Below are positions 42,414-53,419 of a stretch of 64,000 nt of DNA, piece after piece (within the stretch, counting starts at the first letter, position 1; each line of letters opens with the position of its first letter). Both the position numbers and the translations under genes were made by a program. The stretch is taken from positions 124,001 to 188,000 of the forward strand of contig NZ_BMMS01000009.1 of the NCBI RefSeq assembly GCF_014646055.1, in the 5' to 3' direction. Below the pieces are notes generated by a model. That model was not told the origin of the DNA, did no database searches, and was given only the letters and a program-made list of their open reading frames with translations. The DNA comes from Wenjunlia tyrosinilytica. Lineage in GTDB: Bacteria; Actinomycetota; Actinomycetes; Streptomycetales; Streptomycetaceae.

Positions 42414-44150
42414 TCACGCCGACGTCGACGAGCCCGGCGAGCGGCCCGGCATCCCCAGCAGATCGCTGCCGAGGATTCCACCGAGAGCGCCTCCGCTGGA
42501 GCCGCCGCCCGTGCCACCGCCGCCGCCTCCACCGCTGCCGCTGCCGCTGCCGCTGCCACCGGACGGCGGGGCCGGGTCCGGAGCGTGGCTCGGGGGTGCC
42601 TGCGTCGGCGGCTGGTGCTGTTGCAGCGTCCCGCTGCCCTGCGTCGGCTGCCCCGCGCCGGCGGTCGCCGCGCCGGAACCGGTGGTGGTGCCGGCCGTCG
42701 GCTGCCGCACGACCGGGGGCTGGGTGGCCGAGTGGGTCGGCGACGGCCGGTCGGCGGACGGAGTCGAGCTCGGCGACTGCGACGGCGCGTGCGAGCGCCG
42801 GGGGTGGCCGGGCGGCTCGGTGACGGGGAGCGGGGAGCCCTGCTGGTTGTTGGTGGGCAGGTCGCTGGGGCCGGGAACGTCGGTGTGGAACGTGCTCGAG
42901 CGCACCGCGCCACCGAGCAGCGAGCCGATGATCAGGGTCAGTCCCGTGACCACCGTGGTCATCGTGGCGCCGCGCCGCAGCACCCAGCGGCGCACCGAGT
43001 ACGCCGAGGCCCGCGGCCCGAGCTTGCGCCAGGCCCGGGCGGCCAGCCGCCCGTCGAGCGAGTAGTAGGGCGCGCCCGCGATGAGCAACGGGCTCCAGGC
43101 GGCCAGGTAGATGATGTCCGGGGCGTCGTAGGCGGGCGCGGAGCGCCAGCTCACGGTCAGCAGCAACACCGCCGACAGGAGCATCCCGACGACGGCCGCG
43201 GCCCGCTGCCAGAGCCCGAGCACGGACAGCATGCCGACGACGATCTGGAGGAACGCCACCGTCAGGCCCGCGCCGACGGGGTGGGCCAGCGCGAGGTCAC
43301 GCAGCGGTTCGGCCGCGGCCCACGGGTGCAGGCCGGACAGCCACTGCACCATGGAGCCGCGGTCGCCGCCGTCGAAGAAGACCGGGTCGCAGAGCTTGCT
43401 CATCCCGGCGTAGATCGAGATGCCGCCGAGGAAGATGCGCAGCGGCATGAGGACAGGGCCGGGGTTGCGGCGGGGGCGGGCGTGGTGGGCGGGTTCGCCG
43501 GAGCGCTCCCGGGCCCGCTCGCCGTAGTCGTCGTACCCGTCGTCGTAGTCGTCCTCGTAGCCGTCGTCGTCCCCGCCGTCGGGCTCGTGGTCGTTCCCGG
43601 CGAACGGGCGGCCGGGCAGGTCGCCCCCGGCCTCGGGGCCGCGGGGGCGGCCGATGAGCGACGTGCGGGCCGCAAGCGGTTCGGCGTCGAGCAGGCCCAC
43701 GCCGACGCGCGGCACGAGCCGGGTCGCGCCGCCCTGCACCGCGTCGAGCAGTTGCGTCGCCGCGAAGTCCCCCGGCTCGGTACGGCCGCTCCACATCACC
43801 GGGGTGACCCGCGCGCGGCTTCCCGGGCGCGCGCCCGGGCCGATGCCCGCGCGCGTACGCGAAGCGCCCGCGAGCATGCCGGAGGCCGGCCGTCCCGACG
43901 CGGGTACGGCCGGCAGCGGCGCGGTGTCCTCCGACACGGTGTGCGCCGGTCTGGAGGTCCCCCACAAGAGCGGCCGCGAGAACTGGTCCGTCCTGCGGGA
44001 GCGCAGGGGCTGCGCGAGCTTCACCCGGAAGCTCGCGTGATTGACGATGACCTGGGCAGGGTCGCTCGGCACCTTCACGGCGCTGATGGCGGGTTCGTCT
44101 ATCCCCTGAGCGCGTCCCCCCGACGGGCGTGGGGCTGTTCTGGTGTCCAC
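42414..44150 (-). CDS. DoxX-family membrane protein with Ser/Gly-rich tail
   Basis: 578 residues. A 240-residue N-terminus is hydrophilic and ends in an acidic Asp/Tyr stretch (DDDGYEDDYDDGYDDY). The DoxX core follows (LMPLRIFLGGISIYAGMSKL, AFLQIVVGMLSVLGLWQRAAAV) with four helices. A further helix near 430 precedes about 150 residues rich in Pro, Ser, Thr and Gly. DoxX proteins sit in the inner membrane and are linked to thiol/redox homeostasis. The start is GTG 44150, with no strong ribosome site, so the true N-terminus may be shorter. Confidence 0.8.
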   Translation of the reverse strand: MDTRTAPRPSGGRAQGIDEPAISAVKVPSDPAQVIVNHASFRVKLAQPLRSRRTDQFSRPLLWGTSRPAHTVSEDTAPLPAVPASGRPASGMLAGASRTRAGIGPGARPGSRARVTPVMWSGRTEPGDFAATQLLDAVQGGATRLVPRVGVGLLDAEPLAARTSLIGRPRGPEAGGDLPGRPFAGNDHEPDGGDDDGYEDDYDDGYDDYGERARERSGEPAHHARPRRNPGPVLMPLRIFLGGISIYAGMSKLCDPVFFDGGDRGSMVQWLSGLHPWAAAEPLRDLALAHPVGAGLTVAFLQIVVGMLSVLGLWQRAAAVVGMLLSAVLLLTVSWRSAPAYDAPDIIYLAAWSPLLIAGAPYYSLDGRLAARAWRKLGPRASAYSVRRWVLRRGATMTTVVTGLTLIIGSLLGGAVRSSTFHTDVPGPSDLPTNNQQGSPLPVTEPPGHPRRSHAPSQSPSSTPSADRPSPTHSATQPPVVRQPTAGTTTGSGAATAGAGQPTQGSGTLQQHQPPTQAPPSHAPDPAPPSGGSGSGSGSGGGGGGGTGGGSSGGALGGILGSDLLGMPGRSPGSSTSA

Positions 44151-44246
44151 GTCCCACTAACCGAGTGAACTCGGCAGAGGACACGCAGTAATTGACGGGC
44201 CGCCGTCAACCAAGATCAGCGAAGGCCGGGCGCGGATCGGCGACGG

Positions 44247-45197
44247 TCACGCGCGGCGGCGCGCGGCCTCGTACAGGACGATCCCGGCGGCGACACCGGC
44301 GTTGAGGGACTCGGCCCCGCCCGGCATGGGAATCCGGACCGTCAAGTCGCAGGTCTCGCCCACGAGTCGGGACAGTCCCTTGCCCTCGGAGCCGACCACG
44401 ATCACGACGGGGCCCTCGAGCGCCTCAAGCTCGGTCAGCTCCAGATCGCCGTCCGCCGCGAGGCCGATCACGGTCATGCCGGCCTTCTGGTAGGTCTCCA
44501 GCGCCCGGGTGAGGTTGGTGGCCCTGGCCACGGGCACCTTGGCCGCCGTGCCCGCCGAGGTCTTCCACGCGCCCGCGGTCATCCCGGCCGCGCGCCGCTC
44601 CGGCACCACCACGCCATGGCCGCCGAAGGCCGCGACGGAGCGGACCACGGCGCCGAGGTTGCGCGGGTCGGTGACCCCGTCCAGCGCCACGATCAGCGGG
44701 TCCTCGGAGACGTCGAAAGCGCCTTCCGGCAGGTCATCCGGGTGCGCGTACTCGTAAGGCGGCACCTGGAGCGCGAGGCCCTGGTGGTTCATGTGGTTGG
44801 TCATCCGGTCCAGCTCGGGGCGCGGGGCCTCCATGAGCGGGATGCCGCGGTCGTTGGCGAGGGTGAGCGCCTCACGTACGCGGTCGTCGTTCTCGATGTA
44901 CTGCTGGACGTACAGCGCCGAGGCGGGCACCCCGGCGCGCAGTGCCTCGACCACCGGGTTGCGGCCGGTGACCAGCTCGGAGCTGGTGCGGCCGCCGCCG
45001 CGGCGCTGCTGCGGGCGGCGGGTCGCCTGCTTGGCCCTGGCGTTCGCGGCACGCTGCTTGGCGTGGCCCTTGCGCATCTCGGCGGGCGGGGTCGGGCCCT
45101 TGCCGCGCAGCGCCTTGCGGCTGTGCCCGCCGGTGCCGACCTGCGCGCCCTTCTTGGACGAGGTGCGGCGGTTCCTGCGCTGGCTGTTCCCGGCCAT
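44247..45197 (-). CDS. rlmB: 23S rRNA (guanosine-2'-O-)-methyltransferase, SpoU family
   Basis: 316 residues. A basic N-terminal tail ([13 protein letters not shown] and following) leads to the substrate-binding domain ([20 protein letters not shown]). The SPOUT knot has the three SpoU motifs [26 protein letters not shown] and [18 protein letters not shown]. It methylates a guanosine in 23S rRNA. ATG 45197 has GAAGGAAG upstream. It follows cysS in the same direction, as in many actinobacteria. Confidence 0.93.
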   Translation of the reverse strand: MAGNSQRRNRRTSSKKGAQVGTGGHSRKALRGKGPTPPAEMRKGHAKQRAANARAKQATRRPQQRRGGGRTSSELVTGRNPVVEALRAGVPASALYVQQYIENDDRVREALTLANDRGIPLMEAPRPELDRMTNHMNHQGLALQVPPYEYAHPDDLPEGAFDVSEDPLIVALDGVTDPRNLGAVVRSVAAFGGHGVVVPERRAAGMTAGAWKTSAGTAAKVPVARATNLTRALETYQKAGMTVIGLAADGDLELTELEALEGPVVIVVGSEGKGLSRLVGETCDLTVRIPMPGGAESLNAGVAAGIVLYEAARRRA

Positions 45198-45299
45198 GAT
45201 CTGCACTTCCTTCAATCATTACGGCTGGAAGGCCGGGTGTGGTCCCGGCGAGACACAGCCTCAAACGTCGATCACAGCGCGACGGCGGGGCCGCCCCCC

Positions 45300-45326
45300 G
45301 GCGGCGGCCGACTGTCGGCCGCCGCC
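45300..45326 (-). terminator. hairpin between cysS and rlmB
   Basis: Twelve-bp arms GGCGGCGGCCGA and TCGGCCGCCGCC with a 3-nt loop, 64 nt after the cysS stop. It may reduce read-through into rlmB. Confidence 0.75.
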
Positions 45327-45389
45327 TCGATGGGGTCCTGGCCCCGCCCCCCGCTGTAGCTATTCCTGGCGCTGCAGCTTTTCGTGGAG

Positions 45390-46784
<1,395 letters not shown>

Positions 46785-46917
46785 GCTACAAGGGTAGTGG
46801 GCGTGCGGCAGTGCCCCGCGACCTTTCCGGGCACGGGGACTCAGCCGTCACGTTTGCGTTACGAGGGTCTACGGGCTCGCGGCACCGCCGGGGGTCGGGG
46901 AGCGGTCCGCGCGGGGC

Positions 46918-47310
46918 TCAGATATTGCCGACCACCTTGCGCGGGGTGACGCGGACCACCACGCGGACGGTGTCCGGGGTGTCGTACGCGTAGTCCTTGC
47001 CCATGTACTTGCGGGACAGCTCGTCGATGAGCTCGCGCCCGCCCTCGGTGGTCATGGTCGCGGTGCCCCGGATCTCGGCGTACACGTAGGGGTCGGCCTC
47101 GTCCTTGAGGAGCAGGCTCAGCCTCGGGTCGCGCTCCAGGTTCTCGTGCTTGCGGCGTCCGGCGACCGTGGAGAACAGCACGTCGTCGCCGTCACGCTTG
47201 GCCCACACGATGGACAGCTGGGGACTGCCGTCGGGCTGGATGGTCGCCACACTGGCGAACGCCTGGCCGTTGAGCAGCTTCTTCACGGTGTCCGGCAGTG
47301 CAGTCGCCAC
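46918..47310 (-). CDS. PPOX-class F420-dependent protein
   Basis: 130 residues. The core is FASVATIQPDGSPQLSIVWAKRDGDDVLFSTVAGRRKHENLERDP, cited as FASVATIQPDGSPQLSIVWA and RKHENLERDP, which fits the TIGR03618-like F420 PPOX family. It probably binds F420 for reduction of a small substrate. GTG 47310 lies just before the conserved part; earlier in-frame residues are not protein-like. Confidence 0.85.
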   Translation of the reverse strand: MATALPDTVKKLLNGQAFASVATIQPDGSPQLSIVWAKRDGDDVLFSTVAGRRKHENLERDPRLSLLLKDEADPYVYAEIRGTATMTTEGGRELIDELSRKYMGKDYAYDTPDTVRVVVRVTPRKVVGNI

Positions 47311-47624
47311 CTTGGGTCGCCTCTTCCTCGAGTCTGGACGCGGCACGGGACGCGGGCAGGCACGCGGGTGCTCTCCTCGGTCCGCCCAATCCGTACCCAA
47401 CTCTGCCCCCGCCTTGCGCATTCCCGCGACGATCAACCATCTGCGTCATAAAGCCGGAAGCCGTTACGGCGAGGCAGCCACCGGGCAGCGCGGGCGCGGC
47501 GGCGCGGCGCACGCGCAGCCGGCATGGGCGCAGCCGGCATGGGCGCAAGCCGACGGGGCGCAGCCGGCGCAGGCGCATCCGGCGGGGCCGGCGGGTCCCG
47601 CCGGGACCCCGGCGGGACCCGGCG
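47311..47624. other. intergenic region with GCGCAGCCGGC repeats
   Basis: The 314 bp include the promoter of the PPOX gene and, at 47511-47585, imperfect copies of GCGCAGCCGGCATGG-like units of about 14-15 bp. No gene is seen. Confidence 0.6.
47593..47620 (-). terminator. terminator of the ispD-ispF operon
   Basis: Twelve-bp arms GGGTCCCGCCGG and CCGGCGGGACCC with loop GACC, 4 nt beyond the ispF stop. Confidence 0.85.
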
Positions 47625-48152
47625 TCAGGAGGCCGGGGACTCGACCGGGTAGACCAGCGCGGTCGCAATCGCGGCCAGGCCCTCCGCCCGGCCGGTGAGG
47701 CCGAGCCCGTCCGTCGTGGTACCGGAGACGGAGAAGGGGGCGCCGACCGCCGCCGAGAGCACCTTCTGCGCCTCCTCACGGCGTTTGCCGACCTTGGGGC
47801 GCACACCGATGACCTGGACGGCCACATTGCCGATCTCGAACCCGGCCTCGCGCACGATCCTGGCCGCCTCCGCGAGCAGGGTCACTCCGGAGGCTCCGGA
47901 CCACTGCGGGCGGTCGGTGCCGAAGTGCGCGCCGAGGTCGCCGACCCCGGCCGCGGAGAACAGGGCGTCGCAGGCGGCGTGCGCCACCACATCGGCGTCG
48001 GAGTGGCCCGCGAGGCCGTACTCGGCGCCCTCCCACTCGAGCCCGGCCACCCACAGCGGGCGGCCCTTCACGAAGGCGTGCACATCCGTGCCGATGCCGG
48101 TCCGCGGCAGCGGCGGGCGCCGGAGCGGCTGCCGCGGGAGCTCAGTACCCAT
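47625..48152 (-). CDS. ispF: 2-C-methyl-D-erythritol 2,4-cyclodiphosphate synthase
   Basis: 175 residues. The N-terminal metal-binding signature [19 protein letters not shown] is followed by [19 protein letters not shown] and [20 protein letters not shown]. It makes MEcPP in the non-mevalonate isoprenoid pathway. It overlaps the ispD stop by 11 nt, so both are co-translated. Length is normal for the family. Confidence 0.95.
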   Translation of the reverse strand: MGTELPRQPLRRPPLPRTGIGTDVHAFVKGRPLWVAGLEWEGAEYGLAGHSDADVVAHAACDALFSAAGVGDLGAHFGTDRPQWSGASGVTLLAEAARIVREAGFEIGNVAVQVIGVRPKVGKRREEAQKVLSAAVGAPFSVSGTTTDGLGLTGRAEGLAAIATALVYPVESPAS

Positions 48153-48876
48153 CGTTGGCCCTCCGCCTGGCCAGGACGGCCTCCGCGAGTACGAGGTCCA
48201 GTGGGCGCGTGACCTTGAACGCCTCCTCGTGCCCGGGGACGACGACCACGGGGGTGCCGAGCCGCTCCACCATCCCGGCGTCGTCGGTCGCCCCCTCGCC
48301 GGTGGCGGCGACGGTCTCGTGGGCCTTCACCAGGATGTCCCGGCGGAAGCCCTGCGGGGTCTGCACGGCCCGCAGGAGGGCGCGCTCGGGGGTGCCCACG
48401 ACTGCCTCGGGGGCGCCCTTGGCGGACCCCGCGGCCGGCTCGACCTGCTTGACGGTGTCGGCGAGCGGCAGGCCAGGCACGACGGCCGGGGCGCCGGCGC
48501 GCACGGCCTCGGCGACCGCGTCCACCATGTCGACGGGGACGAGCGGGCGGGCGGCGTCATGAACGAGGACGGTGTCCACGGCCTCCGGGAGCGCGGCGAG
48601 ACCGAGCCGCACCGACTCCTGGCGCGTGGCGCCGCCGGCGACGACCCTTATCTCCTTGCTCTCCGGCAGGCCGTTGCTGTCGAGGAGGGCGCGGACCTTG
48701 TTCACACCGTCCGGAGGGGCGACCACGACGACAAGGGTGACCGCGCGGGCGCGGATGAGCGCGCGGACCGCGTGGACCAGCATCGGGACGCCGCCCAGCG
48801 TGCGCAGCGCCTTGGGCGCCCCGGGGCCGAGACGGATTCCCTTGCCTGCGGCGGGAATGACTGCTGCGGTACTCAG
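48142..48876 (-). CDS. ispD: 2-C-methyl-D-erythritol 4-phosphate cytidylyltransferase
   Basis: 244 residues. The nucleotide-binding stretch [21 protein letters not shown], then [10 protein letters not shown] and TPQGFRR, identify IspD. It converts MEP and CTP to CDP-ME. No ATG, GTG or TTG stands in frame near the N-terminus: the nearest is a GTG at 49029, 51 codons earlier, preceded by sequence unlike a protein. CTG 48876 has AAGGA seven nt upstream and gives [11 protein letters not shown], the usual family beginning, so a CTG start is proposed. Confidence 0.93.
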   Translation of the reverse strand: MSTAAVIPAAGKGIRLGPGAPKALRTLGGVPMLVHAVRALIRARAVTLVVVVAPPDGVNKVRALLDSNGLPESKEIRVVAGGATRQESVRLGLAALPEAVDTVLVHDAARPLVPVDMVDAVAEAVRAGAPAVVPGLPLADTVKQVEPAAGSAKGAPEAVVGTPERALLRAVQTPQGFRRDILVKAHETVAATGEGATDDAGMVERLGTPVVVVPGHEEAFKVTRPLDLVLAEAVLARRRANDGY

Positions 48877-49312
48877 GTTTGTGTCCTTAACCGAAGTGGG
48901 TATCGCCTCAACGTGCCGGGTACGGCACCCTGTCCGGCCCCTTCCGTGCAGACCGGCGCAGGGACGGCACCCGGTGGTTCTCGGTGGTTCTTGGCGGGTG
49001 CGTGCCCGGCTGGCACCACTATGGCGCACGCGTCACCGTGGCACGTACGGGACGGCGCGTACGGGGTCGCGCGTACGAGGAGGGACGGGGGACGGCCGGT
49101 CGCGGCCGCGTTGTCACAGGCCATTGTCACGGGCCGGTTCTGTCACAGGCCGTTTGTCTTTGTCACAGGCTGATTCCGGGCCGTGTGGCGGACGACACAT
49201 GTGGCTCACGGACACGTCAACGGCATGCCACGCGGACATGCCACCACGCGGACATGCCACAGTGCCCGGCTGCACTGTGGAGAGCATCAGCCGAGCACTG
49301 CCGCATCGAGCG
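48877..49312. other. intergenic region with two short repeat families
   Basis: Four copies of TGTCACAGGCC (49112, 49125 with one change, 49141, 49161 with one change) and three of CATGCCAC spaced by CGCGGA-type units (49222-49260). No gene is convincing. The ispD promoter must lie here. Confidence 0.7.
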
Positions 49313-49795
49313 TCAGGACGCGAGCACCTCGTCGAGGAGGGCCTCGGCCTTGTCCTCGTTGGTGTTCTCGGCCAGCGCGAGCTCGCTGACCAGGATCTGC
49401 CGGGCCTTCGCCAGCATCCGCTTCTCACCGGCCGACAGACCGCGCTCACGCTCGCGGCGCCACAGGTCGCGCACTACCTCGGCGACCTTGATCACGTCAC
49501 CGGAGGCGAGCTTCTCGAGATTTGCCTTGTAGCGGCGGGACCAGTTCGTGGGCTCCTCGGTGTAAGGCGCGCGAAGCACCTCGAAGACCCGGTCCAGCCC
49601 CTCCTGGCCGACCACGTCGCGCACGCCGACGAACTCCGCATTGTCCGCGGGCACGCGTACCGTCAAGTCGCCCTGGGCGACCTTAAGCACCAGATAGGTC
49701 TTGTCCACGCCCTTGATCTGCCGAATTTCGATGGCTTCGATCAGCGCGGCCCCGTGATGGGGGTAGACCACGGTGTCGCCAACCTTGAACGTCAT
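49313..49795 (-). CDS. carD: CarD-family RNA polymerase-binding transcription factor
   Basis: 160 residues. The N-terminal Tudor-like RNAP-binding domain is [20 protein letters not shown], and the C-terminal helical DNA-binding part includes [17 protein letters not shown] and [20 protein letters not shown]. CarD stabilises open promoter complexes and is essential in mycobacteria. It is upstream of ispD-ispF in the same direction, with a 436-bp gap, so it is likely a separate transcript. Confidence 0.95.
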   Translation of the reverse strand: MTFKVGDTVVYPHHGAALIEAIEIRQIKGVDKTYLVLKVAQGDLTVRVPADNAEFVGVRDVVGQEGLDRVFEVLRAPYTEEPTNWSRRYKANLEKLASGDVIKVAEVVRDLWRRERERGLSAGEKRMLAKARQILVSELALAENTNEDKAEALLDEVLAS

Positions 49796-50331
49796 GTGAC
49801 AGGTACCCCTTCCGTGGCTTTCCAGGGTAACACGGTTGCGGCGTCTTCTGAATGGCGTTTCCGCAGGTCAGAGCGTATCTCGGGGCTTGACAAGAGCGCC
49901 CGGACCATGCTCATACCCCCTTCGGGATCACGGTCTGCGCAGGTGGGAGCCGTTCTGGGGAAGCCTTGAAACGCGCCCGTTACACATGTTTGGAGGACGC
50001 GAACAGGAGCCGAAGAGTCCGCGTTGTCCAGACCTTGGAACCGATCGGGGCACTCCGTTCAGCCGTCCGGAGCAAGATCGACGGCAAATGGGCGACGAGT
50101 GGTTCTCGAGCTGTTTTCCGCGGGTGTTCATGGAACGCGTTCACGGCCCAGAATTCGATCTTGGATTCGACGCCGGGCGCCTTCTCGGGGCGGTCCCGGG
50201 GACAGTTCGAGCACGGCCCCTGCGGCGCACGGGTGGGGCGGTGCGGGCGCGGCAGGGCGGATCGGTAACCTAAGCGGGCTGGAAGATCCTTGGACATCTG
50301 AAAAACCACCCCCGAAGGAGAAGCCGCCGCC
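49796..50331. other. divergent promoter region of carD and the lipoprotein gene
   Basis: These 536 bp show lower GC and AT-richer patches near 50130-50170 and 50255-50330, as expected of promoters. No conserved coding frame is apparent. A TTGACA stands at 49887 on the + strand, but no convincing -10 box follows it. Confidence 0.6.
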
Positions 50332-51024
50332 GTGAGCCGCAGCCTTCGACGCGGCGTCCTCGCCGCCTCTCTCGTCCTGGCCGTCGCCCCGCTGTCCGCC
50401 TGCGCGGCCAGCAACGACGCGACCACACTGCAGGTCCACCCGGACAATCCGGAGGCCTCAGTGGGCAGCATCCAGGTACAGAACGCCGTGGTGATCGTGC
50501 CCGCGGACGGCGGCCCGGACGCCGTCTCCGTCTCCGCCGCGCTCGTCAACAACGGCGGCAGGGCCCAGACCCTGAAGTCGGTGACCGTGCAGGGGCAGTC
50601 CCAGCCGCTCAAGCTCGCGGGCCCCAATGGAAAGGGCGGGATCACCGTTCCCGCCAACGGCCAGGTCGTCCTGCTCGGCGGCAAGGACCAGGCCTCGGCG
50701 ACCCTGCCGGGCGCCGCCGCCCGCGCGCGCAAGGACCTCGGCAGCTTCGAGAAGGTGACGTTCACCTTCAGCTCGACCGGTGAGGTCCCGGTCGACGCGA
50801 GCGTGGTTCCGGCCGAGGGCTACTACGAGCCGTTCGGCCCCTCTCCGCAGGCCGCGTCCGGGGCACCGAGCGAGTCGGCCTCGCCCAGCGGCTCGGCCTC
50901 CCCCGGGGAGAGCTCGAAGCCGGGCAAGCCTGGCTCGAGTGCCGAGCCGGGCTCCGGCGAGAGCGGCTCGTCCACCCCCAGCGCTCCGCCGAGCCCGAAC
51001 CCGTCGCAGTCGGCCTCGGGCTGA
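50332..51024 (+). CDS. lipoprotein of unknown function (DUF461-like)
   Basis: 230 residues from GTG 50332, with GAAGGAG upstream. The signal and lipobox LSAC are near residue 24. The mature part begins with a beta-rich domain (VQNAVVIVPADGGPDAVSVSA, ALVNNGGRAQTLKSVTV) similar to small copper-chaperone-like (PCuAC/DUF461) lipoproteins. The final 60 residues are Ser/Pro/Gly-rich. No His/Met copper motif is obvious, so metal binding is not claimed. It is divergent from carD. Confidence 0.8.
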   Translation: MSRSLRRGVLAASLVLAVAPLSACAASNDATTLQVHPDNPEASVGSIQVQNAVVIVPADGGPDAVSVSAALVNNGGRAQTLKSVTVQGQSQPLKLAGPNGKGGITVPANGQVVLLGGKDQASATLPGAAARARKDLGSFEKVTFTFSSTGEVPVDASVVPAEGYYEPFGPSPQAASGAPSESASPSGSASPGESSKPGKPGSSAEPGSGESGSSTPSAPPSPNPSQSASG

Positions 51025-51064
51025 GCCACGGCGCCGAGCGGCCACAGCGCTCGAAGAGCCCACG

Positions 51065-51107
51065 ACGAGGGCGGGGCACCTCCGGTCCGGAGGTGCCCCG
51101 CCCTCGT
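51065..51107 (+). terminator. terminator of the lipoprotein gene
   Basis: A nearly perfect 19-bp stem whose arms begin ACGAGGGCGGGGCACC and end in the complement, with loop GGTCC, followed by CTTG. Confidence 0.9.
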
Positions 51108-51119
51108 CTTGCCAGGTGA

Positions 51120-51255
51120 TGCGCGGTGTCAGGTGATGCGCGGCTTCGGATAGTGCGCGGCTTCGGATAGTGCGCGGCTTCGGATAGTGCGCGGCTTCGG
51201 ATAGTGCGCGGCTTCGGATAGTGCGTGGCTTCGGGTGATGCGCGGCTTCGGGTGA
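51120..51255. repeat. eight tandem copies of a 17-bp repeat
   Basis: Units start every 17 bp from 51120 (51137, 51154, 51171, 51188, 51205, 51222, 51239). The central five are identical TGCGCGGCTTCGGATAG and the outer ones vary. They lie between the convergent lipoprotein and phoP genes and are too regular to be coding. Confidence 0.95.
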
Positions 51256-51293
51256 TGCTCGCCGTTCGCTGCCGGCGCGCGTCCGTCGGCGGC

Positions 51294-51974
51294 TTACGGC
51301 TCGAACTTGTAGCCGAGGCCGCGCACGGTCACCAGGTAGCGAGGCGCTCCCGGGTCCGGCTCGATCTTGGCGCGCAGCCGCTTGACGTGGACGTCCAGGG
51401 TCTTGGTGTCCCCGACGTAGTCGGCGCCCCAGACCCGGTCGATGAGCTGCATACGGGTCAGCACACGGCCCGCGTTGCGCAGCAGCATCTCCAGGAGGTC
51501 GAACTCCTTGAGCGGGAGGTCGACCTTGGCACCGCTGACGGTGACCACGTGACGGTCCACGTCCATCCGCACCGGGCCGGCCTCCAGGGCCGCCGGTGTG
51601 ATCTCCTCGGGCTCCCCGCGGCGCCGCAGCACCGCGCGGATGCGGGCGACCAGCTCCCGCGAGGAGAAGGGCTTCGTCACGTAGTCGTCAGCGCCTATTT
51701 CGAGACCGACGACCTTGTCGATCTCGCTGTCCTTGGCGGTGACCATGATCACCGGGACATTGGAGCGGTTGCGCAGCTGGCGGCACACCTCGGTACCCGG
51801 CAGGCCGGGAAGCATGAGGTCGAGCAGAACCAGGTCGGCGCCGTTTCGCTCGAACTCGTCGAGCGCGTCCGGGCCGGTGGGAGCGATCGCGACCTCGAAC
51901 CCCTCCTTGCGGAGCATGTACGAAAGCGCGTCACTGAACGACTCCTCGTCCTCGACGACGAGCACTCGGGTCAC
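51294..51974 (-). CDS. phoP: phosphate-response regulator PhoP
   Basis: 226 residues. OmpR-type regulator: receiver with D8/E9 acidic pocket, phospho-acceptor D52 (LLDLMLPG) and Lys of YVTKPF, then a winged-helix C-terminus (KEFDLLEMLLRNAGRVLTR, THVKRLRAKI-like DVHVKRLRAKI, TVRGLGYKFEP). It controls the phosphate regulon. It starts with GTG overlapping the phoR stop. Identity rests on PhoR/PhoU context and PHO boxes. Confidence 0.95.
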   Translation of the reverse strand: MTRVLVVEDEESFSDALSYMLRKEGFEVAIAPTGPDALDEFERNGADLVLLDLMLPGLPGTEVCRQLRNRSNVPVIMVTAKDSEIDKVVGLEIGADDYVTKPFSSRELVARIRAVLRRRGEPEEITPAALEAGPVRMDVDRHVVTVSGAKVDLPLKEFDLLEMLLRNAGRVLTRMQLIDRVWGADYVGDTKTLDVHVKRLRAKIEPDPGAPRYLVTVRGLGYKFEP

Positions 51975-53356
51975 GGCAGGACCTCCGGGGCAGGAGAAGC
52001 GGGGGTTGCGGGGGTGGTTTGGCGCTGCCGGCCGTTGTGGTCCGGTGCTGAGTCGGATGCGGACGGGGAATCGGGGGTGGAACCCGTGCCGGAGCAGGCG
52101 CGGGAAGTCTCGTCGTACGGGTCACCGGGTCCGGGGTACGCCAGGTCGCCGGATTCCGGACCGGGGTACGCCGGGTCGTTGGACGCGTGGGCGCGTCCCT
52201 CGCGTCCGACCACAGCTTCGGGGAGGCGGAGGGTGAAGGTGGAGCCCTGGCCCTCCGCGCTCCAGACCGTCACCTCTCCCCCGTGCGAGGCGGCCACGTG
52301 CTTGACGATGGACAGGCCCAGCCCGGTGCCACCGGTGGCACGCGAGCGGGCCGGGTCCACACGGTAGAACCTCTCGAAGATCCGCTCGCGGTCGCGCTCG
52401 GGGATTCCGATGCCCTGGTCGGTCACGGAGATCTCGATGAGGTTGCCGCCGGGGGCTGCGATGCGGCGGCCCGCGATACCGACCCTGGTACGGGCGGGGC
52501 TGTAGTTGACGGCGTTCTCGACGAGGTTGCCGAGCGCCGCGGCGAGCTGGCCGCGGTTGCCGAAGATGTGCAGGTCGGGGGCGGCGCCGGTGGCCATGGT
52601 GATCTGCTTGGTGTTCGCCTGGTGGCGGCAGCGGTCCACTGCCTCGGCGACCAGGTCGTCCACGGAGACCGGCTCGGCGTCCTCCATGGGGTGGTCGTTC
52701 TGGACCCGGGAGAGGTCGATCAGCTCCTGGACCAGATTGGTCAGGCGGGTGGCCTCGATCTGCATGCGTCCGGCGAAGCGGTGGACGGCCTCCGGGTCGT
52801 CGCTGGCGTCCATGACGGCCTCGGACAGCAGCGACAGGGCGCCGACCGGGGTCTTGAGCTCATGGCTCACATTCGCGACGAAGTCCCTGCGCACTGCCTC
52901 GATCCTGCGGGCCTCGGTGAGGTCCTCCACGAGGAGGAGGACCAGGCGCGAGCCCAGCGGAGCGACGCGGGCGGAGACGGCGAGGGCCTCGCCCCGTCCC
53001 GTTCCACGCCGCGGCAGGTCCAGCTCGACCTGCCGTATCTCGCCGTCGCGGCGAGTGTCCCTTGCCATCTGGAGCATCTGGTCGACCGAGAGCTTGCCGC
53101 CGCGGACCAGGCCGAGCGCGTACGCCGCGGAACTCGCCTTGACGACGGTGTCGCCCTCGTCGAGGACCACGGCCGAGGAGCGCAGCACCGACAGGACGGT
53201 GTCCACGCCGGGCGGCAGTACGGCCTCGGTGTGCAGGGACGTCCGCGTGAGGCCGGCTTGCTCGCGCTCGCTCCACCTGATGGCGAGCGCGGCGACGAGG
53301 CCGGTCACCAGACCGGCAATCGCGCTGGCTGCGGCGACTGCCGCGTTGACGTCCAT
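51971..53356 (-). CDS. phoR: phosphate-sensing histidine kinase PhoR
   Basis: 461 residues. A single N-terminal membrane helix (AAVAAASAIAGLVTGLVAAL) is followed by a PAS-like segment and the phosphorylation box FVANVSHELKTPVGAL (His near 166). The ATPase domain has NLVENAVNYSP, DQGIGIPERD and GTGLGLSIVKH. The last 80 residues are a Pro/Ser/Asp-rich low-complexity tail with a repeated AYPGP. ATG 53356 starts the membrane helix. It overlaps phoP by 4 nt and is divergent from phoU. Confidence 0.95.
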   Translation of the reverse strand: MDVNAAVAAASAIAGLVTGLVAALAIRWSEREQAGLTRTSLHTEAVLPPGVDTVLSVLRSSAVVLDEGDTVVKASSAAYALGLVRGGKLSVDQMLQMARDTRRDGEIRQVELDLPRRGTGRGEALAVSARVAPLGSRLVLLLVEDLTEARRIEAVRRDFVANVSHELKTPVGALSLLSEAVMDASDDPEAVHRFAGRMQIEATRLTNLVQELIDLSRVQNDHPMEDAEPVSVDDLVAEAVDRCRHQANTKQITMATGAAPDLHIFGNRGQLAAALGNLVENAVNYSPARTRVGIAGRRIAAPGGNLIEISVTDQGIGIPERDRERIFERFYRVDPARSRATGGTGLGLSIVKHVAASHGGEVTVWSAEGQGSTFTLRLPEAVVGREGRAHASNDPAYPGPESGDLAYPGPGDPYDETSRACSGTGSTPDSPSASDSAPDHNGRQRQTTPATPASPAPEVLP

Positions 53357-53419
53357 GTTCTCCAGCGTAGGCGGGGGGAGGGGGTGCTCCGTAGTCGTCC
53401 GTATGGGCACTCGAACACT

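Noticed and set aside
49887-49920. TTGACA as a + strand promoter
   Set aside because: No good -10 hexamer at 16-19 nt, and the next + strand gene is more than 400 bp away.
51120-51255. Possible CRISPR array
   Set aside because: Repeats are contiguous 17-bp units without spacers, and no cas genes are near.
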